A program made the translations under genes and the position numbers. Positions 18,836-27,477 of a DNA stretch of 64,000 nt are shown here, piece by piece. The notes under the pieces are model-generated. The model did not search any database, was not told the origin of the DNA, and was given only the letters and a program-made list of their open reading frames with translations. Positions within the stretch are counted from its first letter, which is position 1, and every line of letters begins with the position of its first letter. The stretch comes from Paracoccus sp. Z118 (lineage in GTDB: Bacteria; Pseudomonadota; Alphaproteobacteria; Rhodobacterales; Rhodobacteraceae): assembly GCF_019061185.1 (NCBI RefSeq), contig NZ_JAHQZU010000001.1, positions 1 through 64,000 of the forward strand. Reading direction: 5' to 3'.

Positions 18836-19672
18836 TCAGCCCTCGGGCGGGGGCGGCTCGCGCCAGCCGTCGATGATCCCGATCGCCTCGTCGGCGGTTT
18901 CCACGAAGCGGATCAGGTCGAGGTCGCCGGGGCTGATGGTGCCGGCGTCCACGAGGCCCTGCCAGTCGATGATCCGCTCCCAGAACGCGCGGCCGAACAG
19001 CAGGAACGGCAGCCGCTTCATGCGCTGGGTCTGGATCAGGGTCAGCGCCTCGAACATCTCGTCCAGCGTCCCGAAGCCGCCGGGAAACACCGTGATGACC
19101 CGCGCGCGCATCAGGAAATGCATCTTGCGGATGGCGAAATAGTGGAAATTGAAGCTGAGCGCGGGGGTCACGAACAGGTTCGGCGCCTGCTCGTGCGGCA
19201 GCACGATGCCGAGGCCGATGGACGTGCCGCCCGCCTCTTGCGCGCCCTTGTTCCCCGCCTCCATCACGCCGGGACCGCCGCCGGTGCAGATCACCCATTC
19301 GCGCCCGCCCGTGCCCATGCTGCGGGCGGTCATCAACCGGGCGAAACGCTCGGCCTCGGCGTAGTAGCTGCTGAGCGCGGCGAGCGTCGGGGTGGCCGCG
19401 CCGGCCGCGTGTTCCGGGGCGGGAATGCGGGCGCCGCCGAACATGACGACGGTGCTTTCCACCCCCGCCTCGTTCATCAGCATCTCAGGCTTCAGAAGTT
19501 CCAGCTGCAGGCGGACGGGGCGAAGCTCCTCGCGCAGCAGGAAATCGGTGTCGGTGAAGGCCAGCCGGTAGGAGGGCGCGCGCGTCTGCGGCGTATCGGG
19601 TTCGCGCGCGACGATCCGGGCATCCTGATCGCTGTGGCGCAGCACGTTGCGGTGGTCGTCGTCTGCGGTCAT
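18836..19672 (-). CDS. LOG-family protein (lysine decarboxylase-like Rossmann fold)
   Basis: From the ATG at 19672 (MTADDDHRNVL) the protein has 278 residues. It carries the LOG signature VFPGGFGTLDEMFE (PGGxGTxxE) and a nucleotide-binding ICTGGGPGVMEAGNKGA. The LOG fold releases free bases from nucleoside monophosphates (cytokinin-activating type) or acts on related nucleotides; the real bacterial substrate is not evident. The N-terminal 80 residues are an extra region seen in the longer LOG subgroup. The frame stays open to 20116, but that part is antisense to dapD. Confidence 0.85.
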   Translation of the reverse strand: MTADDDHRNVLRHSDQDARIVAREPDTPQTRAPSYRLAFTDTDFLLREELRPVRLQLELLKPEMLMNEAGVESTVVMFGGARIPAPEHAAGAATPTLAALSSYYAEAERFARLMTARSMGTGGREWVICTGGGPGVMEAGNKGAQEAGGTSIGLGIVLPHEQAPNLFVTPALSFNFHYFAIRKMHFLMRARVITVFPGGFGTLDEMFEALTLIQTQRMKRLPFLLFGRAFWERIIDWQGLVDAGTISPGDLDLIRFVETADEAIGIIDGWREPPPPEG

Positions 19673-19778
19673 CGTCACCCCTTGCACCCGGCCGGCGGCC
19701 TTGCGGCGTTGCGCGGCCCCGACGCCCCGCTTATAGCCCTGAGGCAAGAGTTTCCACCCGCTGCCGACAGGAGCCACC

Positions 19779-20603
19779 ATGACGAACGCCGCGCTTGAAT
19801 CCGCCATCGAGGCCGCTTGGGATACCCGCGACACCATCAGCCCCGCCACCACGGGCGAGGTGCGCGACGCGATCGAGGCGACGCTCGACGCGCTCGATTC
19901 CGGCAGCCTGCGCGTGGCCGAGAAGCGCGGCAGCGGCTGGCATGTGAACCAGTGGGCGAAGAAGGCGGTGCTGCTGGGCTTCCGCCTGAACGACATGGAG
20001 CAGATGTCCGGCGGGCCGCAGGGCGCCGCGTGGTGGGACAAGGTGGACAGCAAGTTCAAGGGCTGGGGCGACGAGCAGTGGCGGGCCGCGGGTTTCCGCG
20101 CGGTGCCCGGCGCCATCGTCCGCCGTTCGGCCTATGTCGCCAAAGGCGCGGTGCTGATGCCAAGCTTCGTCAATGTCGGCGCCCATGTCGGCGAGGGCAC
20201 GATGGTGGATACCTGGGCCAGCGTCGGGTCCTGCGCGCAGATCGGGCGCAACGTCCACCTGTCCGGCGGCGTCGGCATCGGCGGCGTGCTGGAGCCGATG
20301 CAGGCCGGCCCGACGATCATCGAGGACGACTGCTTCATCGGCGCCCGGTCCGAGGTGGTCGAGGGCGTGATCGTGCGCGAGGGCTCGGTCCTCGGCATGG
20401 GGGTCTATCTGGGGCAGTCCACCAAGATCGTGGACCGCGAGACCGGCGCGGTCAGTTATGGCGAGGTGCCGGCGGGCTCGGTCGTGGTGTCGGGTACGAT
20501 GCCGTCGAAGAACGGCGTGAACCTTTACTGCGCGGTGATCGTCAAGCGCGTGGATGCGCAGACGCGCAGCAAGACCTCGATCAACGAATTGCTGCGCGAC
20601 TGA
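19779..20603 (+). CDS. dapD: Tetrahydrodipicolinate N-succinyltransferase
   Basis: A 274-residue left-handed beta-helix transferase. Hexapeptide repeats occupy roughly residues 100-220 ([41 protein letters not shown]), and the N-terminal helical domain has [16 protein letters not shown]. It succinylates tetrahydrodipicolinate in the lysine/diaminopimelate pathway. AGGAGCC precedes the ATG. A strong hairpin closes the gene at 20627-20660, so it appears monocistronic. Confidence 0.96.
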   Translation: MTNAALESAIEAAWDTRDTISPATTGEVRDAIEATLDALDSGSLRVAEKRGSGWHVNQWAKKAVLLGFRLNDMEQMSGGPQGAAWWDKVDSKFKGWGDEQWRAAGFRAVPGAIVRRSAYVAKGAVLMPSFVNVGAHVGEGTMVDTWASVGSCAQIGRNVHLSGGVGIGGVLEPMQAGPTIIEDDCFIGARSEVVEGVIVREGSVLGMGVYLGQSTKIVDRETGAVSYGEVPAGSVVVSGTMPSKNGVNLYCAVIVKRVDAQTRSKTSINELLRD

Positions 20604-20626
20604 CGCGCACGGCGCGGTTGCTGCTG

Positions 20627-20660
20627 TGCCCCGGCCGGGCGAAACTGCCCGGCCGGGGCA
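20627..20660 (+). terminator. Hairpin after dapD
   Basis: A perfect 14-base inverted repeat (TGCCCCGGCCGGGC, loop GAAACT, GCCCGGCCGGGGCA) lies 24 bases beyond the dapD stop. No clean T-run follows directly (ACAAAAGTTGCTTTG), so it may act as a terminator or as a 3' stabilising hairpin. Confidence 0.65.
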
Positions 20661-20741
20661 ACAAAAGTTGCTTTGCCTTTGAACCGATAGCACTTTTGGC
20701 GCGTTTCCCGCTGAGAACCCCTCGGCACAGGAGACTATCGC

Positions 20742-20993
20742 ATGGAAGGACTCGGTTGGCTGGCGGCCATCATCGTCGGCGGTCTGGCGGGTTGGATCGC
20801 CAGCAGCATCATGAAGGCCGATACCGGCATCTTCTTGAACATCATCCTCGGGATCGTCGGCGCGGTCGTCGCCAACTTCCTGCTCGGCCTCTTCGGCGTC
20901 AATTTTCAGGCGGGAAGCTGGCTGGGACAGGGCATCGCCGGCCTGATCGGCGCCGTGATCCTGATCTGGATCGTCCGAGCGGTAAGACGCTAG
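20742..20993 (+). CDS. GlsB/YeaQ/YmgE-family stress membrane protein
   Basis: An 83-residue, very hydrophobic protein with three transmembrane segments and the transglycosylase-associated family pattern: GWLAAIIVGGLAGWIASSIM, then ILGIVGAVVANFLLGLFGV and GLIGAVILIWIVRAV. Family members accumulate in stationary or stress conditions; the molecular function is unknown. AGGAGAC before the ATG is a good ribosome-binding site, and an intrinsic terminator follows at once, so it is a single-gene unit. Confidence 0.88.
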   Translation: MEGLGWLAAIIVGGLAGWIASSIMKADTGIFLNIILGIVGAVVANFLLGLFGVNFQAGSWLGQGIAGLIGAVILIWIVRAVRR

Positions 20994-21020
20994 GACCGCA
21001 TACAGGCAGAAGACTGGAAG

Positions 21021-21046
21021 AACCCGCGGTCCGCCGCGGGTTTTTC
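21021..21046 (+). terminator. Intrinsic terminator
   Basis: AACCCGCGG, loop TCCG, CCGCGGGTT followed by TTT: a GC stem directly ahead of a T-run, 28 bases past the stress-membrane-protein gene. Confidence 0.85.
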
Positions 21047-21230
21047 TCATGGAGCGGGCGGGCAGCGGCCATTTCGCCCGGTGAGTGATGCGCGGTTCGA
21101 GCGGCATCTGCCGATGGATGTCGAGCGGCATGGCGTCGCCCTTGTGCAGTGGTGCTTACCCACTTCTACGGCAAGGACGGTTTCCAGCGGGTTAACGCCC
21201 GGAACTTGCGCCTCATTCCAACCATCGACG

Positions 21231-21252
21231 AGAAAGGGGGCCAGAGGCCCCC
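21231..21252 (-). terminator. Intrinsic terminator of the transglycosylase gene
   Basis: On the minus strand GGGGGCC, loop TCT, GGCCCCC then TTTCT, 8 bases after the stop of the MltB-type gene. Confidence 0.75.
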
Positions 21253-21259
21253 GTTTCCG

Positions 21260-22510
21260 TCAGCGCAGCTGCCCCAGCAGGACCGAGGTCGCGTAGCCAT
21301 CCGGCGGCTGGCCGATGGAACGCTGGAAGGCGGAGATCGCCTCCATCGTGCCGGTGCCGATCTTGCCGTCGATCTCGTCGTTGTAGAAGCCGCGGCGGGC
21401 CAGCAGGCGCTGGATCTCGAACCGCTCGTTCTGGGTCAGCGGGCGGTCGCTGCGCGGCCATGACCCGGTGATCCCCGGACGGCCGGCGATCGCCTCGGCC
21501 AGATAGGACACGCCGAGCGCGTAATTGTCCGAGTTGTTGTAGCGCAGGATCGACCGGAAGTTGTCGAGGATCAGGAAGGCCGGCCCGCGCGCGCCCGCCG
21601 GGCGGATGATCGAGCCGGTGCCCTGCGGCAGCGCCCGGCCGTGCATCGGGCGCACGCCCGCCGCCGCCCATTGCGCGGTGGACCGGCGCGTCGCCTTGCC
21701 CACGTCGCTGAAGCCCGCGGGCAGCACCACCTCGGTCCCCCAGGCCTGACCGCGATTCCAGCCGTTGCGGGCCAGATAGGCGGCGGTCGAGGCGAGGCTG
21801 TCGGTCGGATCGTCAGACCAGATGTCGCGCCGCCCGTCGCCGGTGAAGTCCACCGCGTATTCGAGGAACGAGGTCGGCATGAACTGGGTGTGCCCCATCG
21901 CGCCCGCCCACGAGCCGAGCAGATGCGTCGGGTCTGTGTCGCCCGCCTGGATGATCCGCAGCGCGGCGACCAGCTGGTTCTCGAACATCTCGGCGCGGCG
22001 GCCGTCATAGGCGAGCGTCGCGAGCGACGGGATGACCTGCATCCGCCCCCGGTTCGAGCCGTAGTTCGATTCCATCCCCCAGACGGCCAGCACGATCTCG
22101 CGCGGGACGCCGTAGCGCCGCTCGATCTGGCTCAGCACGCCCGCGTGGCGCGCGGCCATCTCGCGGCCGGTGCGGATACGCTCGGGCGAGACGGCGCTGT
22201 CGAGATACAACCAGACGGGGCGCGTGAACTCGGCCTGACGGCGGTCGAGGCGGACGACATCGGGGTTGTATTGCGCCAGCGCCATCGAGCGGTCGAAGGT
22301 CGCGGGCGAGATGCCGCGCGAGATGGCGCGGGGGCGGAAATTCTGCACCCAGCGTTGCAGGCCCGCCGCGTCCTGCGGCGAGGCGGCGGGAATCGCCGCC
22401 GGGGTCACGCTGCTGCCCGAAGGTCCGGGGGGGGCCACGGCGACGCCGCAGGACCCCAGCGCCGCGATCAGGACCGCTGAAACCGCGAGGCGGGAAAGGA
22501 AGAAGCTCAT
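21260..22510 (-). CDS. Lytic murein transglycosylase (MltB type) with peptidoglycan-binding domain
   Basis: A 416-residue lipoprotein: the signal ends in a lipobox-like ALGSC near residue 22. The catalytic domain contains WGMESNYGSNRG (E is the catalytic acid) and SWAGAMGHTQFMPTSFLEYAVD. A PG_binding_1 domain closes the protein (ERFEIQRLLARRGFYNDEID, then TMEAISAFQRSIG). It cleaves the MurNAc-GlcNAc bond with 1,6-anhydro ring formation at the cell envelope. The ATG at 22510 is favoured over a GTG two codons upstream. Confidence 0.93.
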   Translation of the reverse strand: MSFFLSRLAVSAVLIAALGSCGVAVAPPGPSGSSVTPAAIPAASPQDAAGLQRWVQNFRPRAISRGISPATFDRSMALAQYNPDVVRLDRRQAEFTRPVWLYLDSAVSPERIRTGREMAARHAGVLSQIERRYGVPREIVLAVWGMESNYGSNRGRMQVIPSLATLAYDGRRAEMFENQLVAALRIIQAGDTDPTHLLGSWAGAMGHTQFMPTSFLEYAVDFTGDGRRDIWSDDPTDSLASTAAYLARNGWNRGQAWGTEVVLPAGFSDVGKATRRSTAQWAAAGVRPMHGRALPQGTGSIIRPAGARGPAFLILDNFRSILRYNNSDNYALGVSYLAEAIAGRPGITGSWPRSDRPLTQNERFEIQRLLARRGFYNDEIDGKIGTGTMEAISAFQRSIGQPPDGYATSVLLGQLR

Positions 22511-22595
22511 TGTCACTGCCCGTTCGTTCTTGAAAGCTGCTCTTTTTCAGTCAGCCTAGCGCAGCCGGGCAGGGGGGAAAACCCAAACCTCGCCT

Positions 22596-22925
22596 TCAGC
22601 GCGAATCGCCGGTCGGATCGTCGAAGAACGGCTCCATCTGCGCGACGATCACGGCGTTTTCCTCCAGCGCGCGGGCCATCAGGGCGCGTTCCTCGCCCGG
22701 TATCTCGTCGCCGCCGGCCAGCCGTTCGTCCAGTGTGCCGTAGCCCTGCACCTCCAGCGGGGCGAGGTCGGCCTGTTTCAGCACCGCCACCGTCTCGCGC
22801 ACCGCCTCGGCCTGATCCTTGCCCGAGGCATAGCAGATCAGCGCCGCGCCGGTCGCGCCCTTCGGAAGGCCGTCGCCGGGTTTGCGGCCGACCTGGACCA
22901 GCAGCGTATAGACCTGTTGTGCCAT
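22596..22925 (-). CDS. Conserved hypothetical protein, 109 residues
   Basis: From the ATG at 22925 the protein starts MAQQVYTLLVQVGRKPGDGL and contains a helix-rich middle with QAEAVRETVAVLKQADLAPL and an acidic C-terminal half. It has no signal peptide, membrane segment or catalytic motif that I can name. The longer open frame upstream is antisense to ybaK. Coding composition and a clear alpha/beta pattern support it as real. It is divergent from the YbaK-family gene, with 48 bases between the starts. Confidence 0.65.
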   Translation of the reverse strand: MAQQVYTLLVQVGRKPGDGLPKGATGAALICYASGKDQAEAVRETVAVLKQADLAPLEVQGYGTLDERLAGGDEIPGEERALMARALEENAVIVAQMEPFFDDPTGDSR

Positions 22926-22973
22926 GCTTCGCCCCCTGCGATGGTGCCGCGCCACAAGGCAGGGGGATGGGGG

Positions 22974-23441
22974 ATGAGCCGCAGCTTGGCAAGGGTCGAG
23001 GCCGCTTTGATCGCGGCGGGGCTGCCGGTCCGCGTGATCGAGGCGGGCGAGTGCCGCACCGCCGAGGCCGCCGCCGCGTCGGTGGGCTGCGCGGTCGATC
23101 AGATCGCCAAATCGATCATCTTCCGGGGCGAGGACAGCGGCCATGTGGTGCTGTTCATCACGGCGGGCGGCAACCGGGTCGATGCCGCCAAGGCCTCGGC
23201 TGTCGCGGGGCAGAGGCTCGGCAAGGCCGATGCCGGGCTGATCCGGGCCGAGACCGGCTTTGCCATCGGCGGCGTGGCGCCGGTCGGCCATCTGCGGCCG
23301 GTGGCGGCCTTCTGGGACCCGCGGCTGTCCGATTTCGACGTGGTCTGGGCGGCGGCAGGGACGCCGCGCCACGTCTTTTCCGCCGCGCCCGCCGACCTGC
23401 TGCGCGTCAGCGGCGCCGCGCCCGCCGATTTCACCGGCTGA
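22974..23441 (+). CDS. YbaK/EbsC-family aminoacyl-tRNA deacylase-like protein
   Basis: A 155-residue protein (ATG at 22974 after a G-rich ribosome-binding site) with the YbaK fold: DQIAKSIIFRGEDSGHVVLF (lysine-containing active-site strand), then GGNRVD and the ETGFAIGGVAPVGH loop. Relatives hydrolyse mischarged Cys-tRNA(Pro) or Ala-tRNA(Pro) in trans. The exact misacyl-tRNA preference cannot be told. Its stop is 3 bases from the stop of the convergent DUF421 gene. Confidence 0.88.
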   Translation: MSRSLARVEAALIAAGLPVRVIEAGECRTAEAAAASVGCAVDQIAKSIIFRGEDSGHVVLFITAGGNRVDAAKASAVAGQRLGKADAGLIRAETGFAIGGVAPVGHLRPVAAFWDPRLSDFDVVWAAAGTPRHVFSAAPADLLRVSGAAPADFTG

Positions 23442-23444
23442 GCG

Positions 23445-24176
23445 TCAGTCGAGCTGCGGCAGCTCGCCGGTATCCAGCAGCCGCGCCTCGGTCCAGCCCC
23501 GGTTGCCGCAATTGTCGCAGGGCTGGTCCTGCCTGACCTCGCCCGAGCGGCGCAGGTTGCCGCATTCGGCGCAGCAGAGATGACCTTCGACCGTTTCGCC
23601 GGGGGTGCGCAGGGTGACGTGCCGCATCATGTCGTCCGGCGGCAGCAGGGACAGTCCGGGCGCGGGTTTGCGGCGGCCGAACACCGACATGCCGCCGCCT
23701 TCCTCGACGAACGCCATCTCGACCTGGCCGAGATTGGCGACGCCCAGCCGGCGCAGCATGCTGCGGACCTCTTCCATCGACATATCGCTCGCCTTGCGGC
23801 CGGGAATGCTGATGCAGCCGTCGCGCACCACCGCGATGGGGCGTCCGTCGATCACCTGGTTGGCGCGCTTGGACCGCGCCGCGATCGCATCCAGCGCCTT
23901 GTTGAGCATCACGATGACAGTGATCGCCAGCATCGCCTGCAACAGCGGGACATCCGGGTAGAACGTGGCGTCGCCCACGGCCGATCCGAGCGCGATCACC
24001 AGCAGCATGTCCATCATGGAAAGCTGCGCCACGCTGCGCCCGCCGATCCAGCGGACCAGCGTCAGGGTGTAGCCGTAGATCACGACCGTCCTGAACAGGA
24101 TTTCCAGATAGAACAGGGGTGGATGCTCGCCGAAGAACATCCGCGCAAGATCGAAGGGAATGACGGGGTCTTCCAT
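23445..24176 (-). CDS. DUF421 (YetF/YcaP-like) membrane protein with zinc ribbon
   Basis: About 243 residues from the ATG at 24176. Three N-terminal membrane segments (LFYLEILFRTVVIYGYTLTL, MMDMLLVIALGSAVGDATFY, LLQAMLAITVIVML) are followed by the DUF421 soluble domain (IDGRPIAVVRDGCI, MSMEEVRSMLRRLGV). Beyond that an extra C-terminal CxxC pair (CAECG and CDNCGN) forms a likely zinc ribbon, not part of the basic DUF421 architecture. Function is unknown; relatives are linked to spore germination or envelope stress. Confidence 0.85.
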   Translation of the reverse strand: MEDPVIPFDLARMFFGEHPPLFYLEILFRTVVIYGYTLTLVRWIGGRSVAQLSMMDMLLVIALGSAVGDATFYPDVPLLQAMLAITVIVMLNKALDAIAARSKRANQVIDGRPIAVVRDGCISIPGRKASDMSMEEVRSMLRRLGVANLGQVEMAFVEEGGGMSVFGRRKPAPGLSLLPPDDMMRHVTLRTPGETVEGHLCCAECGNLRRSGEVRQDQPCDNCGNRGWTEARLLDTGELPQLD

Positions 24177-24257
24177 GGCCGCTCCGTGAAGGCCGGGGCG
24201 GCAACCGGCCCGCGGCACTGGCCTTCATGGCGAAGGCCGCCGGCGCGTGCAAGAACC

Positions 24258-24779
24258 TCAGCGCGGAGTCAGGCGGCCTGCGAACTCGGCGAAGATCCGG
24301 GCATAGACGTCGCGCTTGAAGGGAACGATGCGCTGGATCAGATCGTCCGGGGCCATCCAGGCCCAGCGGCTGAATTCGGCGTGTTCGGTTTCAAGGTTCA
24401 CATCGCTGTCGTCGCCATGAAAGCGCATCAGCACCCATTTCTGCCGCTGGCCGCAGAAGCGGCCCTGCCACATCCGGCCCAGAAGCTCGGGCGGCAGGTC
24501 GTAGCAGATCCAGCCCTCGGTCTCGGCCTCCACCTCGACCAGATGGGGGGACAGGCCGGTTTCCTCGCCCAGCTCGCGCAGCGCCGCCTCGCGCGGGGAT
24601 TCGCCCGGATCGATGCCGCCCTGCGGCATCTGCCAGGCGTCGCCGGGGTTGTCGATGCGCTGGCCGGCGAAGACCAGCCCCTGATCGTTCACCAGCACCA
24701 CCCCCGCGCAGGGTCGATAGGGCAGGCCGAGGGGGCCGGTCGCCTCCTCTCCCTTGTCGGTCACGCCGTCATCGCTCAC
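24258..24779 (-). CDS. rppH: RNA pyrophosphohydrolase (Nudix)
   Basis: A 173-residue Nudix hydrolase: [20 protein letters not shown] at the start, Nudix box GGIDPGES with RELGEETGL, and the RppH-type [13 protein letters not shown]. It removes pyrophosphate from the 5' end of mRNA (or dinucleoside polyphosphates) and triggers decay. The ATG overlaps the ctpA stop (ATGA), which makes it the last gene of the gpmI-envC-ctpA chain. The N-terminus carries a short extra leader relative to the E. coli enzyme. Confidence 0.9.
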   Translation of the reverse strand: MSDDGVTDKGEEATGPLGLPYRPCAGVVLVNDQGLVFAGQRIDNPGDAWQMPQGGIDPGESPREAALRELGEETGLSPHLVEVEAETEGWICYDLPPELLGRMWQGRFCGQRQKWVLMRFHGDDSDVNLETEHAEFSRWAWMAPDDLIQRIVPFKRDVYARIFAEFAGRLTPR

Positions 24780-26278
24780 GGGCGGGGCACCGGATGGTTC
24801 GCCGGGCGCGCCACCGGGGCGCCGGGGTTCTGGCCGGGCGCGGCGTCGGTCTGGTTGTCCACGGCGTCCGGCACGGGCTCGCCCGTGGTCGCGTCTTCGC
24901 CGGTCACGGCGGGTTTGGCCGCAGCCGGGACTTCGGACGCGCGATAGTTCACCGCCGCCAGACCCTTGAGGATGTCGATGGCGTAGGCGAGCTGATAGTC
25001 TTCCTCGCGCAGCTTGGCCGTCGCCTCCACCTGCTTGGCCTCTTCCTCGATCTGCTGCTTCATCTCGTCGCTGATCGAATCGTTGTTCAGCGCCCCGCGC
25101 AGGTCGCTTTCCGAGGTGTTGAAGTTCGACGCGCTGCGGGGCTTGTCGTCCTCATCCTCCTGCGGGCGGGCCGGGGGCTGCTGGACGATGATGTCGGGGT
25201 TGATCCCCAGCGCCTGGATGGACCGGCCCGAGGGCGTGTAGTAGCGCGCGGTGGTCAGGCGGATGGCGCTGTCGGATGTCACCGGCATCACCGTCTGGAC
25301 CGAGCCCTTGCCGAAGCTCTTGGTGCCGACGACGATGGCGCGGCGGTGGTCCTGAAGCGCGCCGGTCACGATTTCGGACGCGCTGGCCGAACCGCCGTTG
25401 ATGAGCACGACCATCGGCTTGCCCTGCGCCAGATCGCCCGGTTCCGCGTTCCAGCGTTCGCTGTCCTCGGGGTTGCGGCCGCGGGTCGAGGTGATCTCGC
25501 CCGCGTCGAGGAACGCGTCGGACACCAGCACCGCTTGATCCAGCAGCCCGCCGGGGTTGTTGCGCAGGTCGAGGACGAACCCCTCCACCTCGTCGATGCC
25601 GCCGGCTTCCTCGATCGCCTGATCCATCTGCGTCTGCAGGGTGGAATAGGTCTCGTCGTTGAAGGTGGACACGCGCAGGACGATGGTGTCGCCCTCGGTC
25701 CGGGTCTTGACCACCTGCAGCTTGATCGTGTCGCGCATGATCGTGATGTCGAAGGGCTCGCTTTCGCCCTCGCGCAGGATGGTGATGGTGATCTCGGACC
25801 CGACCGGGCCGCGCATCTTCTCGACCGCCTGATCCAGCGACAGGCCCATCAGCGATTCGCCGTCAACATGGCTGATATAGTCGCCCGCCTGCACACCCGC
25901 CTCGGCGGCGGGGGTGTCGTCGATGGGCGAGATGACCTTGACGAGCCCGTCTTCCTGCCCGACCTCGATCCCGAGGCCGCCGAAGCTGCCGCGGGTCTGG
26001 GTCTGCATGTCTTCGTAATCGGACGACGACAGGAACGAGGAATGCGGGTCCAGCGAGGTCAGCATCCCGTTGATCGCCGCCTCGATCAGGGTCTTGTCGT
26101 CCACCTGTTCCACATAGTCGCGGCGCACCCGTTCGAACACGCTGCCGAACAGGTCGAGTTCCTGATAGACGGAGGCATTGCGCCCGGATTCCTGCGCGAT
26201 CAGCGGCCCGGCGAGCTGCGTCGTGACAAGAACCCCGGCCAGCGTGCCGGCGATCCCTGCTATCAGATAGTGCTTCAT
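24776..26278 (-). CDS. ctpA: Carboxyl-terminal processing protease (S41 family)
   Basis: A 500-residue S41 peptidase. An N-terminal hydrophobic signal or anchor is followed by the helical region ([20 protein letters not shown]), a PDZ domain ([18 protein letters not shown], then [14 protein letters not shown]) and the protease core with [28 protein letters not shown] (nucleophile Ser in GSASAS) and [12 protein letters not shown] (catalytic Lys). The C-terminus is a long, Pro/Ala-rich tail. It degrades or trims periplasmic proteins, probably cell-wall enzymes, in keeping with the envC neighbour. Start and stop both overlap neighbours by 4 bases. Confidence 0.94.
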   Translation of the reverse strand: MKHYLIAGIAGTLAGVLVTTQLAGPLIAQESGRNASVYQELDLFGSVFERVRRDYVEQVDDKTLIEAAINGMLTSLDPHSSFLSSSDYEDMQTQTRGSFGGLGIEVGQEDGLVKVISPIDDTPAAEAGVQAGDYISHVDGESLMGLSLDQAVEKMRGPVGSEITITILREGESEPFDITIMRDTIKLQVVKTRTEGDTIVLRVSTFNDETYSTLQTQMDQAIEEAGGIDEVEGFVLDLRNNPGGLLDQAVLVSDAFLDAGEITSTRGRNPEDSERWNAEPGDLAQGKPMVVLINGGSASASEIVTGALQDHRRAIVVGTKSFGKGSVQTVMPVTSDSAIRLTTARYYTPSGRSIQALGINPDIIVQQPPARPQEDEDDKPRSASNFNTSESDLRGALNNDSISDEMKQQIEEEAKQVEATAKLREEDYQLAYAIDILKGLAAVNYRASEVPAAAKPAVTGEDATTGEPVPDAVDNQTDAAPGQNPGAPVARPANHPVPRP

Positions 26279-27477
26279 TCGGTTGTCCTGACCTGCTGAG
26301 CCTGCCCCACAACCGGATTCATCACGAACCAGTCGGCAGGGTCCAGTGTTTCCTTCCCGTGACGCAATTCAAGATACAGCGTCTCGGTCTGGCCCGCGAT
26401 GCTGCCCGTCGCGGCGTTGGCCACGAAGGCGGGGCCGAATTCCGTGGCTGAGCCTTCCTGCCCGCCCATCAATCCCAGAGGCTCGCCGGCCGACAGGACG
26501 TCGCCGATCTCACCGAAAACCTGATCTAGTCCGGCGACGACCAGAAGATACCCGCGCGCGGGTTCAACGATCATCACGTTGCCGTAATCGAGCAGCGGCC
26601 CGCGATAGCGGATGGTCGCGGCCCATGGCGTCGTGACCAGCGCGGCGGGGGCGGTGGCGATGGTCAGGCCGGGGCGTTCGACCCCGGCCGCGTCGGGCTG
26701 GTTGTAGCCGCGCAGCACCGTGCCCATGACCGGCAGCGGCAGGCTGCTCTGCGCGCCCTCGAAATCCGCCATCGGGGCGCCGATGTCCTTTTCCATCCCC
26801 GCAATGCCGCTGGCAAAGGCGTCCAGCGTGTCGGCGGACTGGATCAGGGTGCGCACCTCCTCGGGCGCGTCGCCGAACCGGACCGGCAGGGACGAGCGGT
26901 CCGTCACCGCCGAGGCGAGCAGGCGCCGCGCCTCCTGCACCTGGCCGAGCCCTTCGGCCAGCGTGTTGGCGGCGCTGGTTTCCAGCGCCCGGACGGTCGC
27001 GATCTCGTCCAGATCGTCCTTGAGCTTGTCCGCCTCGTCCTGAAGCGCCGGGACGACCGAATGGAGGATCATGCCGGATCGCGCCGTGCTGGTCGGCCCG
27101 GCCGGGTGCAGCAGCAGCGCCGTTTCGGGCGAGCGCTGCATCGTCGTCATCACCCCCAGCACCCGGCCCAGCCGGTCGCGGCGGGCGTCGAACTGCTCGC
27201 GGATCTCGGCCTCGCGCAGGCCTGCGCGGCGCAGCCCGTCGCGCAGGGCGGCAAGGCCGATCTCGTAGGCGCGGATGATTTCCGTCAGCGCGACGACCTG
27301 ATCGTCCTTGGTCAGCGCCTGATCCATCTGCCCCAGCGCCGAGCGCAGCTGCTCGGCCGCAAGCGCCGCGTCGCGCGCCGCCGCCTCGGCCGGATTGATC
27401 GGCTGGGCAGCAAGCGCCGGGGGCGTCGCCGCCAGCAGACCGGCGAGCAGGGCCGTAAGGACCGGACGCAGGATCAT
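26275..27477 (-). CDS. envC: EnvC-like murein hydrolase activator (degenerate LytM)
   Basis: A 400-residue secreted protein: signal peptide to about residue 24, a long coiled-coil region (AARDAALAAEQLRSALGQMD onward, to about residue 190), then a LytM/M23-like domain (LLDYGNVMIVEPARGYLLVV, ending LYLELRHGKETLDPADWF). The M23 zinc ligands (HxxxD and HxH) are not present, as in EnvC, which activates amidases rather than cutting peptidoglycan itself. Its place between gpmI and ctpA is a conserved alphaproteobacterial order. The stop overlaps the ctpA ATG. Confidence 0.85.
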   Translation of the reverse strand: MILRPVLTALLAGLLAATPPALAAQPINPAEAAARDAALAAEQLRSALGQMDQALTKDDQVVALTEIIRAYEIGLAALRDGLRRAGLREAEIREQFDARRDRLGRVLGVMTTMQRSPETALLLHPAGPTSTARSGMILHSVVPALQDEADKLKDDLDEIATVRALETSAANTLAEGLGQVQEARRLLASAVTDRSSLPVRFGDAPEEVRTLIQSADTLDAFASGIAGMEKDIGAPMADFEGAQSSLPLPVMGTVLRGYNQPDAAGVERPGLTIATAPAALVTTPWAATIRYRGPLLDYGNVMIVEPARGYLLVVAGLDQVFGEIGDVLSAGEPLGLMGGQEGSATEFGPAFVANAATGSIAGQTETLYLELRHGKETLDPADWFVMNPVVGQAQQVRTTE

